Source: UBA5704 sp036264355
GTDB taxonomy: Bacteria > Acidobacteriota > Thermoanaerobaculia > Multivoradales > UBA5704
Direction: 5' to 3'
Length of the DNA: 64,000 nt
Assembly (NCBI GenBank): GCA_036264355.1
Contig: DATARD010000151.1
Coordinates: 1 to 64,000, forward strand
Shown: positions 57,448 through 64,000 of the stretch, one piece after another
Position numbering within the stretch: the first letter of the stretch is position 1
Layout of the letters: the number at the start of each line of letters is the position of its first letter
The notes under the pieces: model-generated
Databases searched by the model: none
The model's input: only the letters and a program-made list of their open reading frames with translations
Told to the model about the DNA's origin: nothing
Position numbers and translations under genes: made by a program

Positions 57448-58742
57448 GCGACCTCCTCCAGGGTGCGCTCCGCCGCGAGATCAAAGAGATCGGCCAGCAC
57501 CGCTTCGGTGGTCGGCCAGCGGCCGGCGCCGCGCGCGGCGAGATCGGTCACCCGGCCGTCGCGGCTTTCGATGCGCAACGCGTTGTCCGCGCCGCGCGCC
57601 CTGGCGAACAGGTGGCCGTGGGGGATTTCCAGCGGCTGCACGCTCGCCCGCAGGCCGGCGGCAGTGCGCTCGCAGGTGGCCACCAGCCGCACGGCCTGGC
57701 CGCGGCGGGCCGCCGTTTCGAGGGCCGAGCGGTCGAGGCCGAGAATTCCCCGCCGCGGGATGCGCCGCCAGTCGAGCACGGTGCCGAACGCCTCGCGGGC
57801 GAGGAGCGCGAGCTTCTGCGCGCTGTCCGAGCCGTCGAGGTCGAGCAGCGGATCGGCCTCAGCGTACCCGGCCTCCTGGGCGGCGGCCAGCGCGTCGTCG
57901 AACGCCAGGCCGGCGGCGCAGCGGTCGAGCACGTCGTTGCAGGTGCCGTTGAGCACACCGGAGATCGACTGCACCCTCCCGGCCGCGGCGGCCCGGCGGA
58001 CCGCCTCCAGGGCCGGCAGCGCGCCGCCGACGCTGGCGCTGAACCGCAGCGACGCTCCGCGGCGGCCGGCGAGACGGGTCAGCGCGCCGACGTCCGTGGC
58101 GAGGAGCGCTTTGTTCGCCGTCACCACCGACCGGCCCGACTCCAAGGCGTCGACGATCAGCGAGCGGGCCGGCTCCGTTCCGCCGAACAGCTCGACGACC
58201 ACGTCGGCCTCCTGGCGCACCAGAGCCGCGGCATCGCGGACGAGAAGACCGCGCGGCACCCCCGGCCGCTCGCGCTCCAGATCGCGCACCGCGACGCCGG
58301 TGACGCGGAAGAGATCGGGCCGTGCCAGGAGCCGGGCGAGCACGCCGCCCCCGACGGTGCCACAGCCGAGAAGGGCGACCCGGAGGAGTGGAGCTCCGCC
58401 TGGCGCGGTCCGCACGGCCTGGGCATGTTCCGTCGCTCCCGGAACGACCACGATGCCGCGGCTTTCAGTGGGCAGAAGACTTTCCTGGAAGGGAGGGACG
58501 AGAGTGGCCGGGAGGCCGGAGCGGTCGAGGGCGTGGACCAGAAGCGCCGCCAAGGCGCCAGGTTGTGATGGCAGGCCCAGTTGCTCGGCTCGTTGCAACA
58601 GGTCGTCGGCGATCGGCTCCTGCGGGGACACCACGGCGACGACGGCGCGGCCGGCGCGCCATGCACCGTAGATCGCATGCACGGCGTGGTGGAGGTCGGC
58701 TTCCGAACCGATCACAACGGGAATCTCAGTGCTCGTCTGCAT
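57444..58742 (-). CDS. Homoserine dehydrogenase with vestigial aspartokinase N-terminus
   Basis: 432 aa. The dehydrogenase starts near residue 117 with the NAD(P) fold LLRVALLGCGTVGGGVLARL; VVVELFGGTEPAR and VVTANKALLA follow, the catalytic region is SVGGALPALEAVR, ISGVLNGTCNDVLDR, and AGYAEADPLLDLDGSDSAQK carries the catalytic Lys/Asp. The preceding ~110 residues (VVIGSEADLHHAVHAIYGAW, RAGRAVVAVVS) match the N-terminus of aspartokinase domains in fused aspartokinase-homoserine dehydrogenases, but the kinase is truncated and lacks the K-F-G-G-S-S motif. No C-terminal ACT domain. Middle gene of the operon. Provides homoserine for methionine and threonine. Confidence 0.9.
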   Translation of the reverse strand: MQTSTEIPVVIGSEADLHHAVHAIYGAWRAGRAVVAVVSPQEPIADDLLQRAEQLGLPSQPGALAALLVHALDRSGLPATLVPPFQESLLPTESRGIVVVPGATEHAQAVRTAPGGAPLLRVALLGCGTVGGGVLARLLARPDLFRVTGVAVRDLERERPGVPRGLLVRDAAALVRQEADVVVELFGGTEPARSLIVDALESGRSVVTANKALLATDVGALTRLAGRRGASLRFSASVGGALPALEAVRRAAAAGRVQSISGVLNGTCNDVLDRCAAGLAFDDALAAAQEAGYAEADPLLDLDGSDSAQKLALLAREAFGTVLDWRRIPRRGILGLDRSALETAARRGQAVRLVATCERTAAGLRASVQPLEIPHGHLFARARGADNALRIESRDGRVTDLAARGAGRWPTTEAVLADLFDLAAERTLEEVA

Positions 58743-58754
58743 GGCTTTTTCCTT

Positions 58755-59924
58755 TCAGGCCGCGAGAGCGCGGCGTAAATCGTCGATGACGTCGTCAGGG
58801 TTTTCGAGGCCGACCGAGAGCCGGATCAGCCCGTCGGTGATGCCGGTCGCCAGGCGTTGCGCCAGGGGCACGGCGGCGTGGGTCATGGAGGCGGGATGGG
58901 TGATCAACGTTTCGGCGGAGCCCAGGTTTTCGGCCAGCGCACAGAGGCGGACGCTGTTGAGCACACGGATGCCGGCGGCGCCGCCGCCCTCCACCTCGAA
59001 AGCGAGCAGAGCGCCGCCGCTCCCCTGCTGCCGCCGGGCAAGCTCGATTTGCGGAAACGAACCGAGCCCCGGATAGAGCACCCGGGCCACCCGCGGATGG
59101 CTCTCCAGGAAGCGAGCGACGCGGAGCGCATTCGCCGAGTGGCGCTCCATGCGGAGAGGCAGCGTCTTGACCCCCTGGAGCGTCAGCCAGGCCGGGAACG
59201 GCGACTGGATCGCGCCGATCGCATTGCGCAGAAAGGCGAGCCGCTCGCCCAGCTCGGCGCTGCGGGTGATCAAGGCGCCACCCACCGTGGCGTTGTGTCC
59301 CTCAATAAACTTGGTCGTCGAATGGAGCACGATGTCCGCGCCGAGATCGAGCGGCCGTTGCAGCACCGGGGTGAGCAGAGTGTTGTCGACCGCCACCAGC
59401 GCACCCGCGGCGTGGGCGAGGCGGCTCGCGGCGGCGAGGTCGACCAGCTTGAGCGTCGGGTTGGCCGGCGACTCCAGGAAGACCAGGCGGACCGGGTCGC
59501 GCAGCGCCGCCTCCAGACAGGTCAAATCCGAGGCATCGACGAAGTCGGCGGTGACGCCGAATTTCGCCAGCACCTGCTGGAACAGGCGCACCGTGCCACC
59601 GTAGACGACATCTGAAAGCACCGCGCGCTCGCCGGCCTGGAGCAGGGCGAGCGCGAGCACGGTCGTCGCCGCGAGCCCCGTGCCGTAGCAGGTGCAGTGC
59701 TCCGCGCCTTCGAGGACGGCGAGGCGCCGTTCGAGGGCGGTGACCGTCGGGTTCGCCGAGCGGCTGTAGGTATATCCCTTGTGAACGCCGACCGCCTCCT
59801 GCACGAATGTGGTCGACTGATAGATCGGCGTCAGGATCGCGCCGGTCGTCGGGTCCGGCGCGGTGCCGGCGTGGAGGGCCGCGGTGGCGAGCGCGGCGTA
59901 AACATCCGTCAGATCAAGAGTCAT
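58755..59924 (-). CDS. Trans-sulfuration PLP enzyme, first gene of the methionine operon
   Basis: 389 aa from ATG 59924 with GGGGAGA ahead; an in-frame ATG 12 codons upstream is rejected. PLP-binding landmarks: TPIYQSTTFVQE, YTYSRSANPTVTALERRLAV (about 52-71), YGTGLAATTVLALAL, VAVDNTLLTPVLQRPLDLGA, and Lys in VLHSTTKFIEGHNATVGGAL. Same family as the third gene but clearly a different paralogue, so gamma-synthase and beta-lyase (or sulfhydrylase) functions may be divided between them. Preceded by a leader peptide and terminator that look like an attenuator. Confidence 0.88.
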   Translation of the reverse strand: MTLDLTDVYAALATAALHAGTAPDPTTGAILTPIYQSTTFVQEAVGVHKGYTYSRSANPTVTALERRLAVLEGAEHCTCYGTGLAATTVLALALLQAGERAVLSDVVYGGTVRLFQQVLAKFGVTADFVDASDLTCLEAALRDPVRLVFLESPANPTLKLVDLAAASRLAHAAGALVAVDNTLLTPVLQRPLDLGADIVLHSTTKFIEGHNATVGGALITRSAELGERLAFLRNAIGAIQSPFPAWLTLQGVKTLPLRMERHSANALRVARFLESHPRVARVLYPGLGSFPQIELARRQQGSGGALLAFEVEGGGAAGIRVLNSVRLCALAENLGSAETLITHPASMTHAAVPLAQRLATGITDGLIRLSVGLENPDDVIDDLRRALAA

Positions 59925-59957
59925 GGCGTCTTTCTCCCCAGAAAATCGGTTGAAATT

Positions 59958-59998
59958 CAAAAGACCACTGCCGGAGGAGGCCGGGCAGTGGTCTTTTG
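59958..59998 (-). terminator. 15-bp attenuator terminator upstream of the methionine operon
   Basis: On the minus strand CAAAAGACCACTGCC (59998-59984), an 11-nt loop, GGCAGTGGTCTTTTG (59972-59958), then AATTTC. Perfect 15-bp stem with a U-rich 3' arm. It lies 27 bases after the leader-peptide stop and 33 bases before the first structural gene. The segment 60073-60051 upstream resembles its 3' arm and can pair with its 5' arm and loop, providing the alternative antiterminator. Confidence 0.82.
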
Positions 59999-60025
59999 CG
60001 GGGGAGGACGCCTGTGGAGACTGTC

Positions 60026-60136
60026 TTAGGAGGTGGCGTACCTCGCGGCGGCAAAACGGCCAGCGCCCGGCCTGTGCATGGGCATAAACATGCTCATTCG
60101 CAGACTGGTGCAGAGGGCCGTGGAGCGCGCGTTCAT
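60026..60136 (-). CDS. Methionine-rich leader peptide of the methionine operon
   Basis: 36 aa, ATG 60136 to TAA 60028-60026. Met codons occur at positions 1, 14, 16, 18 and 20; the run reads M-S-M-F-M-P-M-H. The remaining composition is unremarkable (NARSTALCTSLR before, RPGAGRFAAARYATS after). No Shine-Dalgarno: the predicted transcript would start within about 5 nt of the ATG, so the leader mRNA may be leaderless. Position, Met clustering, a downstream antiterminator-like segment within its own codons 22-29, and a terminator before the structural genes together support a ribosome-mediated attenuator. The coding reading is inferred, not proven. Confidence 0.75.
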   Translation of the reverse strand: MNARSTALCTSLRMSMFMPMHRPGAGRFAAARYATS

Positions 60137-60147
60137 GATCGGGCGGA

Positions 60148-60177
60148 ACTCTACCGGCTGGATTTCCCCGCTGTCAA
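60148..60177 (-). promoter_or_regulatory. Promoter of the methionine operon
   Basis: On the minus strand TTGACA (60177-60172, perfect -35), an 18-bp spacer, TAGAGT (60153-60148). A start 6-8 nt further would fall within a few bases of the leader ATG at 60136. Confidence 0.65.
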
Positions 60178-60194
60178 GTGCTAGTGTCCGATCT

Positions 60195-60431
60195 ATGAGA
60201 CAGACTGGCGAAGTGTCCTTCCGCTTTCATGCCTCTCCCAGCGACGCCCAGCTCGCGGGATTCGCCGCTGAGCACGGCCTGCGCCTGCTCCGGCGCAACG
60301 AGCTCGTGCCGCAGCAGGCCGTCTTTGCGCCGCTGGGAGGCGATCTCCGGTCAGTGATCCAACGGATCGAGCGGGAGGGCGCGGCCCGCGCCGTCTGGGC
60401 CAACACCCTCTCCGCCCCGCAACGCCCCTAA
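60195..60431 (+). pseudogene. Isolated subtilase N-terminal prodomain
   Basis: 78 aa from ATG 60195. It reads VSFRFHASPSDAQLAGFAAE then HGLRLLRRNELVPQQAVFAP and ends at WANTLSAPQRP. This is the fervidolysin-like propeptide pattern that normally precedes an S8 catalytic domain (chaperone and inhibitor of the protease). No signal peptide or protease follows; instead a broken subtilase core lies tail-to-tail 7 bases downstream on the other strand. It may be a remnant or a free-standing protease-inhibitor-like protein. It diverges from the methionine operon promoter. Confidence 0.6.
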
Positions 60432-60438
60432 TCTATCG

Positions 60439-61037
60439 TCACCGTTTTGCCGTTCGCGCCGCCTCCTCGCGCTCGCCGCGGTCGGTCGCGGCACCGACCG
60501 CGATCGCGTGCGGGCTGCGCGCCGGAAAGCTCACCGGCGTGCCGTAGCCGTTGCCCGCGGCACAGAACACCGCGGCGCCCCGTCCGTTGCGGTCGAGGCC
60601 GGCGTCTTCGAGCGCCAGCTCGACATCGGGGCTCACACCGCTCGACCACGAGCAGGAGAGGATGTCGGCATGCCGGCCGGCCCAGCGGATGGCGTTGGCC
60701 AGATGCTCGTCGAGCACCAGGTCGTCGGCATGGAAGATCTTCACCGGCAGGATGCGGCATCCCGGCGCGACGCCCACCGCTCCCCCGTCGATCCCCGCGG
60801 CGGCGACCAGGCCGGCGCACGGCGTGCCGTGGATATCGTTCGCCGCGACCTGGTCGAAAGGGAACAGAAACCTTTTCGGCCGGGGATCGAAATGACCCGG
60901 ATGATCCATTGGCAGGAAGAAGTCGCGGCCTCTGCGGTCCGGCGCCTTGGGGTCGGGATTGCGCCAGAGATTCCGCCGCAGATTGGGTCGAGCAGGTAGA
61001 GGTCCGAGCCCTCGGGATGAGCACTGATCGCTCTCAT
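60439..61037 (-). pseudogene. Truncated, frameshifted subtilase (S8) core
   Basis: Begins at ATG 61037, overlapping the comEC stop (ATGA), with DLYLLDP. A one-base shift near 60980-60990 then moves into NLRRNLWRNPDPKAPDRRGR, DFFLPM. The His block NDIHGTPCAGLVAA and the SCSWSSGVS, FCAAGNGYGTPVSFPARSPH then AIAVGAATD oxyanion region are intact. The N-terminal Asp block (VAVIDTG type) and the catalytic Ser block (GTS-x-x-x-P) are absent. It therefore cannot be an active protease. The apparent frameshift could be real or an assembly error. Confidence 0.65.
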
Positions 61038-63346
61038 CGCGGCGCTCCCGGCAGCTCGACGTGGGTGCGTCCGTCGGCTTCGAAACGCAGGAGCACGAGG
61101 CCGGTCTGATCGGTGCGCAGAATCCGGGCACCGTGCCGTTGCAGACGGTCGACGACGGCCGGCGATGGATGGTGATACAGGTTTTTCACTCCCGCCGAGA
61201 TCAGCGCGAGGCGCGGCGAGACGGCGTCGAGAAAGCTTTCTGTCGACGAGGTCTTACTGCCGTGGTGGGCGACCTTGAGCACGTCCACCCGCGCCTGTTT
61301 CGCGCAGCAGTCGAGCACCCGGCTCTCGGCCCAGCTCTCCATGTCGCCGGTGAGCAGCGCGCTGCGACCGAAGACCTCGGCCCGGATCACCAGCGAGCGG
61401 TCGTTGGTCGCCGCGCTGCCATCCGGCTCGGGATGCAGCACCGTCAGCCGCCAGCGCCCGACTTTGGCGCGCCGCCCCTGCCAGAGAAGCTGAACAGGAG
61501 TGCCCGGCAGGCTCATGAGCTGGCCCGCGCATCCTCCCGGCTCCCATCCCGGCCCCATCCACACCTCGCGCACCGGCAGATAGGCCGCGATGTCGACCAG
61601 TCCACCGCAGTGGTCGTGGTCCGGATGGGTCATCACCAGCGCGTCGAGGTGGCTGATCCCTTCACCCAGCAGAGCCGGCAGCAGAACGTGCCCGCCGAGG
61701 TCTCCGCGGTCCCAGCCTCCCCCGTCGATCAGAATCGCGTGGCTGCCATCGCGCAGCAGGATCGCGTCCCCCTGTCCGACGTCCAGCAGGGCGAGCTCGG
61801 CGCCCCGGCCGCGGCCCGCCCTGACCGGCTCCCACAAACATCCAACGATGAGGACGATCCCAAGCGCAATCACCACGCCGCGGAGCCACCGGCGCTCCGG
61901 CCGCGCGACCAGGAGCAGAGCGCAGCCGCCGGCGATCCCCCAGGCCGCGGCCGGAGAGAGGAGCAGCGGGAACGACAGCCAGACCTCGGGCGGAGTCCGC
62001 GACGGCCAGGAGAACGGCTGCGCGATGGCGTCGAGCACCGGCAGCAGGTGCGCGGCAAACGGCGGCGAGAGCAACGCCGCGGCGGTCCACAGACACGACG
62101 CGCCCAGCGCGAGCCCGATCCAGGGAACCGCCGGCAGGTTGAGCAGCGGCGCCAGGGGAGCAACCGTATAGAAATGCGGCAGCGCCCACGGCATGGTCAG
62201 GAGCTGCACCGCGGCGCTCGCCGCCAGCGCCGCGGCCAGCCAGGGGTGCAGGCGCGTCCGCCAGCGCTCGGCGAGCGGCGGCGCTACAAGGAGGATGGCC
62301 ACCGTCGCCGCGACGGTGAGCTGGAATCCCACCGCCAGAACGACCTCCGGGCTGTCGAGAACGAGCAGGATCACCGCCCAGGCCAGACCGTTCGCCGGCG
62401 ACGGAGGTCTTTCGACGAGCAGCGCGAGGACGGCCAGGAGAGCCATCACCGCCGCGCGGATGAGCGCCGGGAAGGGTCCGACCAGGAGCACGTAGGCGGT
62501 GACCACGGCCAGCATCAGGACCAGCCGCACGCCGCGCGGCAGCCAGCCCGCGAGCAGCCACACCGCGCCCGCGACGAGCGCCACGTGGAGTCCGGAGACC
62601 GACGTCAGATGGTAGATCCCCGCCACCCGCAGGCCGCGCGTCCACGCGAGCGGCAGGCCCGAGGCGTCGCCCAGCAGGAGAGCCCGCGCCAGCGCCTCCC
62701 CCGGCCCGTGCGCCGCGGCGCCACTCGCGGTGTAGGCGTGGTCCACCCGCCGGCGGAGGCTCCCGGACAGCGCGGCGAGCAGCCCGGGCGGCTCTTCCAT
62801 GGTCAGCAGGAGACGGCTCTTGACGTGCAGCCGCCACGGCCCCGGCGGCACGGCGGTGCGATTGGCGAAGCCGGCCGAGCGCGAGAGGTAGCCCTTCACC
62901 CGCAGCGTCGAGCCGTACGGCGGCGGGTCTTCAGAACCAGGGAGATGGACGGCGAGATCGACCGGTGGTTGCGTCACCGCGACGTCCTGCTTCAGGCGCA
63001 GCAGCCGCGCCGGCGCCGCCCAGCCGCCGTCACGACCACCGCGGGCGTCCGGCGCATCGGGCACCCAGTGCCCCTCGATGCGTACCAGGGCCTCGACCGG
63101 CCGTTCGAGATCGACGCCGGTGAGCGGCCGTTCCGGCAGGCCGAGGCGGACCGCCGCGGCGAGAACACCCAGGGAGAAACAGGCGATCCAGACGCCGGCC
63201 GGCCGGCGGAGAGCGAAGCCGAGGACCGCCAGCGCGATCCACAGGGAGAGGGGGAGAGAGGAGAGATGGAAGGCCGTCAGGGAACCGCCGGCGAAGGCCG
63301 CGGCAGGGAGGAGCATGGGGGCATTTTTGATTGGAATGCGATTCAT
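61034..63346 (-). CDS. comEC: ComEC/Rec2-type DNA-uptake channel
   Basis: 770 aa with AAGGGGC before the ATG. N-terminal DUF4131-like segment, a competence domain of about nine transmembrane helices (GDASGLPLAWTRGLRVAGIY, HLTSVSGLHVALVAG, PFPALIRAAVMALLAVLAL), and a C-terminal metallo-beta-lactamase-like domain with LLDVGQGDAILL, ILIDGGGWDRGDLGG, MTHPDHDHCGGL (H-x-D-H), LLTGDMES and KVAHHGSKTSS. These are the standard parts of the inner-membrane channel that brings single-stranded DNA into the cytoplasm in natural transformation. No other competence genes are in the window. Confidence 0.93.
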   Translation of the reverse strand: MNRIPIKNAPMLLPAAAFAGGSLTAFHLSSLPLSLWIALAVLGFALRRPAGVWIACFSLGVLAAAVRLGLPERPLTGVDLERPVEALVRIEGHWVPDAPDARGGRDGGWAAPARLLRLKQDVAVTQPPVDLAVHLPGSEDPPPYGSTLRVKGYLSRSAGFANRTAVPPGPWRLHVKSRLLLTMEEPPGLLAALSGSLRRRVDHAYTASGAAAHGPGEALARALLLGDASGLPLAWTRGLRVAGIYHLTSVSGLHVALVAGAVWLLAGWLPRGVRLVLMLAVVTAYVLLVGPFPALIRAAVMALLAVLALLVERPPSPANGLAWAVILLVLDSPEVVLAVGFQLTVAATVAILLVAPPLAERWRTRLHPWLAAALAASAAVQLLTMPWALPHFYTVAPLAPLLNLPAVPWIGLALGASCLWTAAALLSPPFAAHLLPVLDAIAQPFSWPSRTPPEVWLSFPLLLSPAAAWGIAGGCALLLVARPERRWLRGVVIALGIVLIVGCLWEPVRAGRGRGAELALLDVGQGDAILLRDGSHAILIDGGGWDRGDLGGHVLLPALLGEGISHLDALVMTHPDHDHCGGLVDIAAYLPVREVWMGPGWEPGGCAGQLMSLPGTPVQLLWQGRRAKVGRWRLTVLHPEPDGSAATNDRSLVIRAEVFGRSALLTGDMESWAESRVLDCCAKQARVDVLKVAHHGSKTSSTESFLDAVSPRLALISAGVKNLYHHPSPAVVDRLQRHGARILRTDQTGLVLLRFEADGRTHVELPGAPR

Positions 63347-63423
63347 GCCCCTTATAAGACGGATTTCAGATCTCCAATCTCACAACTTTCTGCTCCCGAC
63401 TTTTCGTGAATCGCCGGGAATCG

Positions 63424-64000
63424 TCAGGGCTCGGCGTCGGGAGAGAACAGGGAGAGCACCGGTAAACCCAGCCGTTGCCGCAGGATCTGCTGGGTGAGGC
63501 GCTCCCGGGAGCGCTCCAGCTCGTCGGCAGGGAGGCGGCCGCGGAGACCGGCGAGCGTCTTCTCCACCGCCGCCTCGACCGCCTCGCGGTCGGCGCCGCC
63601 GAGAGACGCCACCGCGGCGGCGAGCATCTCGCGGTCGAGGCCGGCGAGCGCCTCCTCGACCGCTTGTGGATCGCCGCCGAGAGCCGCGATCCGCCCGCCG
63701 AGCAGGTCACGTCCCGGCAAGGTGGCAGGCAGCCGGCCGGCGAGCGTGTGCAGGCGGGCGGCGAGGTCGAACGCCGGAGCCTCGGCATTCTCGCCCGGCG
63801 TCGAAAGCTCGCGCCGCTCCTCCCACGCCGCCTCGACCGCGGGCGCGCAGTAGCGCAGGCTGGAGATCTTCCCCTTCGCGCCGCGCTCCTTGCGGCGCTC
63901 GAAGACCTCGCGGAGAGCGCTGCGGATCAGGTCGAGGGGGATGCCGTCGCGGTGCCAGCGCCGGGAGACCTGCCAGTCCGCCGGCGACAGCAGGAGAGGA
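63424..64000 (-). CDS. Partial gene of unknown family, 5' end outside window
   Basis: The frame is open from base 64000 to a stop at 63424, so about 191 C-terminal codons are visible; the true start lies beyond the window. It begins LLLSPADWQVSRRWHRDGIP then LDLIRSALREVFERRKERG, and continues LRYCAPAVEAAWEERRE; the rest is helical, with a GDPQAVEEALAGLDREMLAA segment. The first part resembles small DnaD/replication-initiator-like helical proteins, but I do not recognise the family. Apparent internal start at 63720 is TTG and is probably not used. Confidence 0.65.
   Translation of the reverse strand, partial: PLLLSPADWQVSRRWHRDGIPLDLIRSALREVFERRKERGAKGKISSLRYCAPAVEAAWEERRELSTPGENAEAPAFDLAARLHTLAGRLPATLPGRDLLGGRIAALGGDPQAVEEALAGLDREMLAAAVASLGGADREAVEAAVEKTLAGLRGRLPADELERSRERLTQQILRQRLGLPVLSLFSPDAEP

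Noticed and set aside
59958..60177. SAM riboswitch before the methionine operon
   Set aside because: The leader of about 200 nt is largely occupied by a coding leader peptide, and I could not lay out the SAM-I multi-helix core with its kink-turn; the attenuator reading explains the sequence better.
63424..63720. Complete 98-codon gene starting at 63720
   Set aside because: That start is TTG without a ribosome site, and the frame stays open with coherent protein-like sequence to the window edge.
1..64000. tRNA or rRNA genes
   Set aside because: I looked through the intergenic spaces and saw no cloverleaf with a CCA-type end or rRNA-like conserved blocks; a covariance-model scan would be decisive.

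Overview
The window is GC-rich, gene-dense bacterial DNA that most resembles the Acidobacteriota. The best lineage markers are a TonB-dependent receptor with an N-terminal carboxypeptidase-regulatory-like domain (53518-56325) and a large VWA-domain protein of the acidobacterial VWFA-related type (10263-12119). I saw no rRNA, tRNA, CRISPR array, integrase or transposase. The content is mainly secreted proteins, peptidases and hydrolases, membrane proteins, oxidoreductases and small regulatory genes.

Layout. 1-9.2 kb: secreted beta-helix and beta-propeller proteins, a cupin, a DUF885 hydrolase, hemolysin III, DUF2891, PilZ, an SGNH-like protein and GlsB/YeaQ. 9.2-15.1 kb: CPBP protease, VWA protein, quinone-reductase-like enzyme, acyl-CoA dehydrogenase. 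15.3-23.7 kb: a long secreted deacetylase-like protein, two copies of a dispersed hairpin element, and a compact RiPP operon (marinostatin/microviridin-like precursor, ATP-grasp ligase, amidohydrolase). 23.7-33.4 kb: lipoprotein hydrolase, CYTH protein, an orphan class I lanthipeptide-like precursor, aldo/keto reductase, DUF2089-TPR pair, TauE/SafE exporter, a three-gene operon (DUF3592, beta-sandwich, P-loop ATPase) and PhzF. 33.4-43.6 kb: a YVTN propeller/cytochrome peroxidase-like protein, hydrolase, ECF sigma operon, and a GntR-ABC transporter operon followed by two membrane-protein genes. 43.6-46.7 kb: an accessory patch with an ATPase remnant, a VOC/AAC(6')-like operon, a MazF toxin-antitoxin operon with a third small gene, another hairpin element and a 21-bp tandem array. 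46.7-56.3 kb: an ABC-permease/M1-peptidase fusion, a SpoIIE-type phosphatase, a thioredoxin-like protein and the TonB receptor. 56.3-60.2 kb: a methionine/trans-sulfuration operon. 60.2-64 kb: subtilase fragments, ComEC and a partial gene.

Two observations stand out. First, the trans-sulfuration operon (two PLP enzymes around homoserine dehydrogenase) is preceded by a promoter, a 36-codon ORF with four Met codons within seven codons, an antiterminator-like segment and a 15-bp terminator hairpin. Together these read as a methionine leader-peptide attenuator. Second, 20610-22001 encodes a peptide with a T-x-x-Y-P-S-D core next to a graspetide-type ATP-grasp ligase, which suggests an ester-crosslinked protease inhibitor.

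The window also carries four copies of an unnamed family of dispersed elements (about 250 bp when complete). Their ends are hairpins that can also pair with each other, and the arms show compensatory changes.
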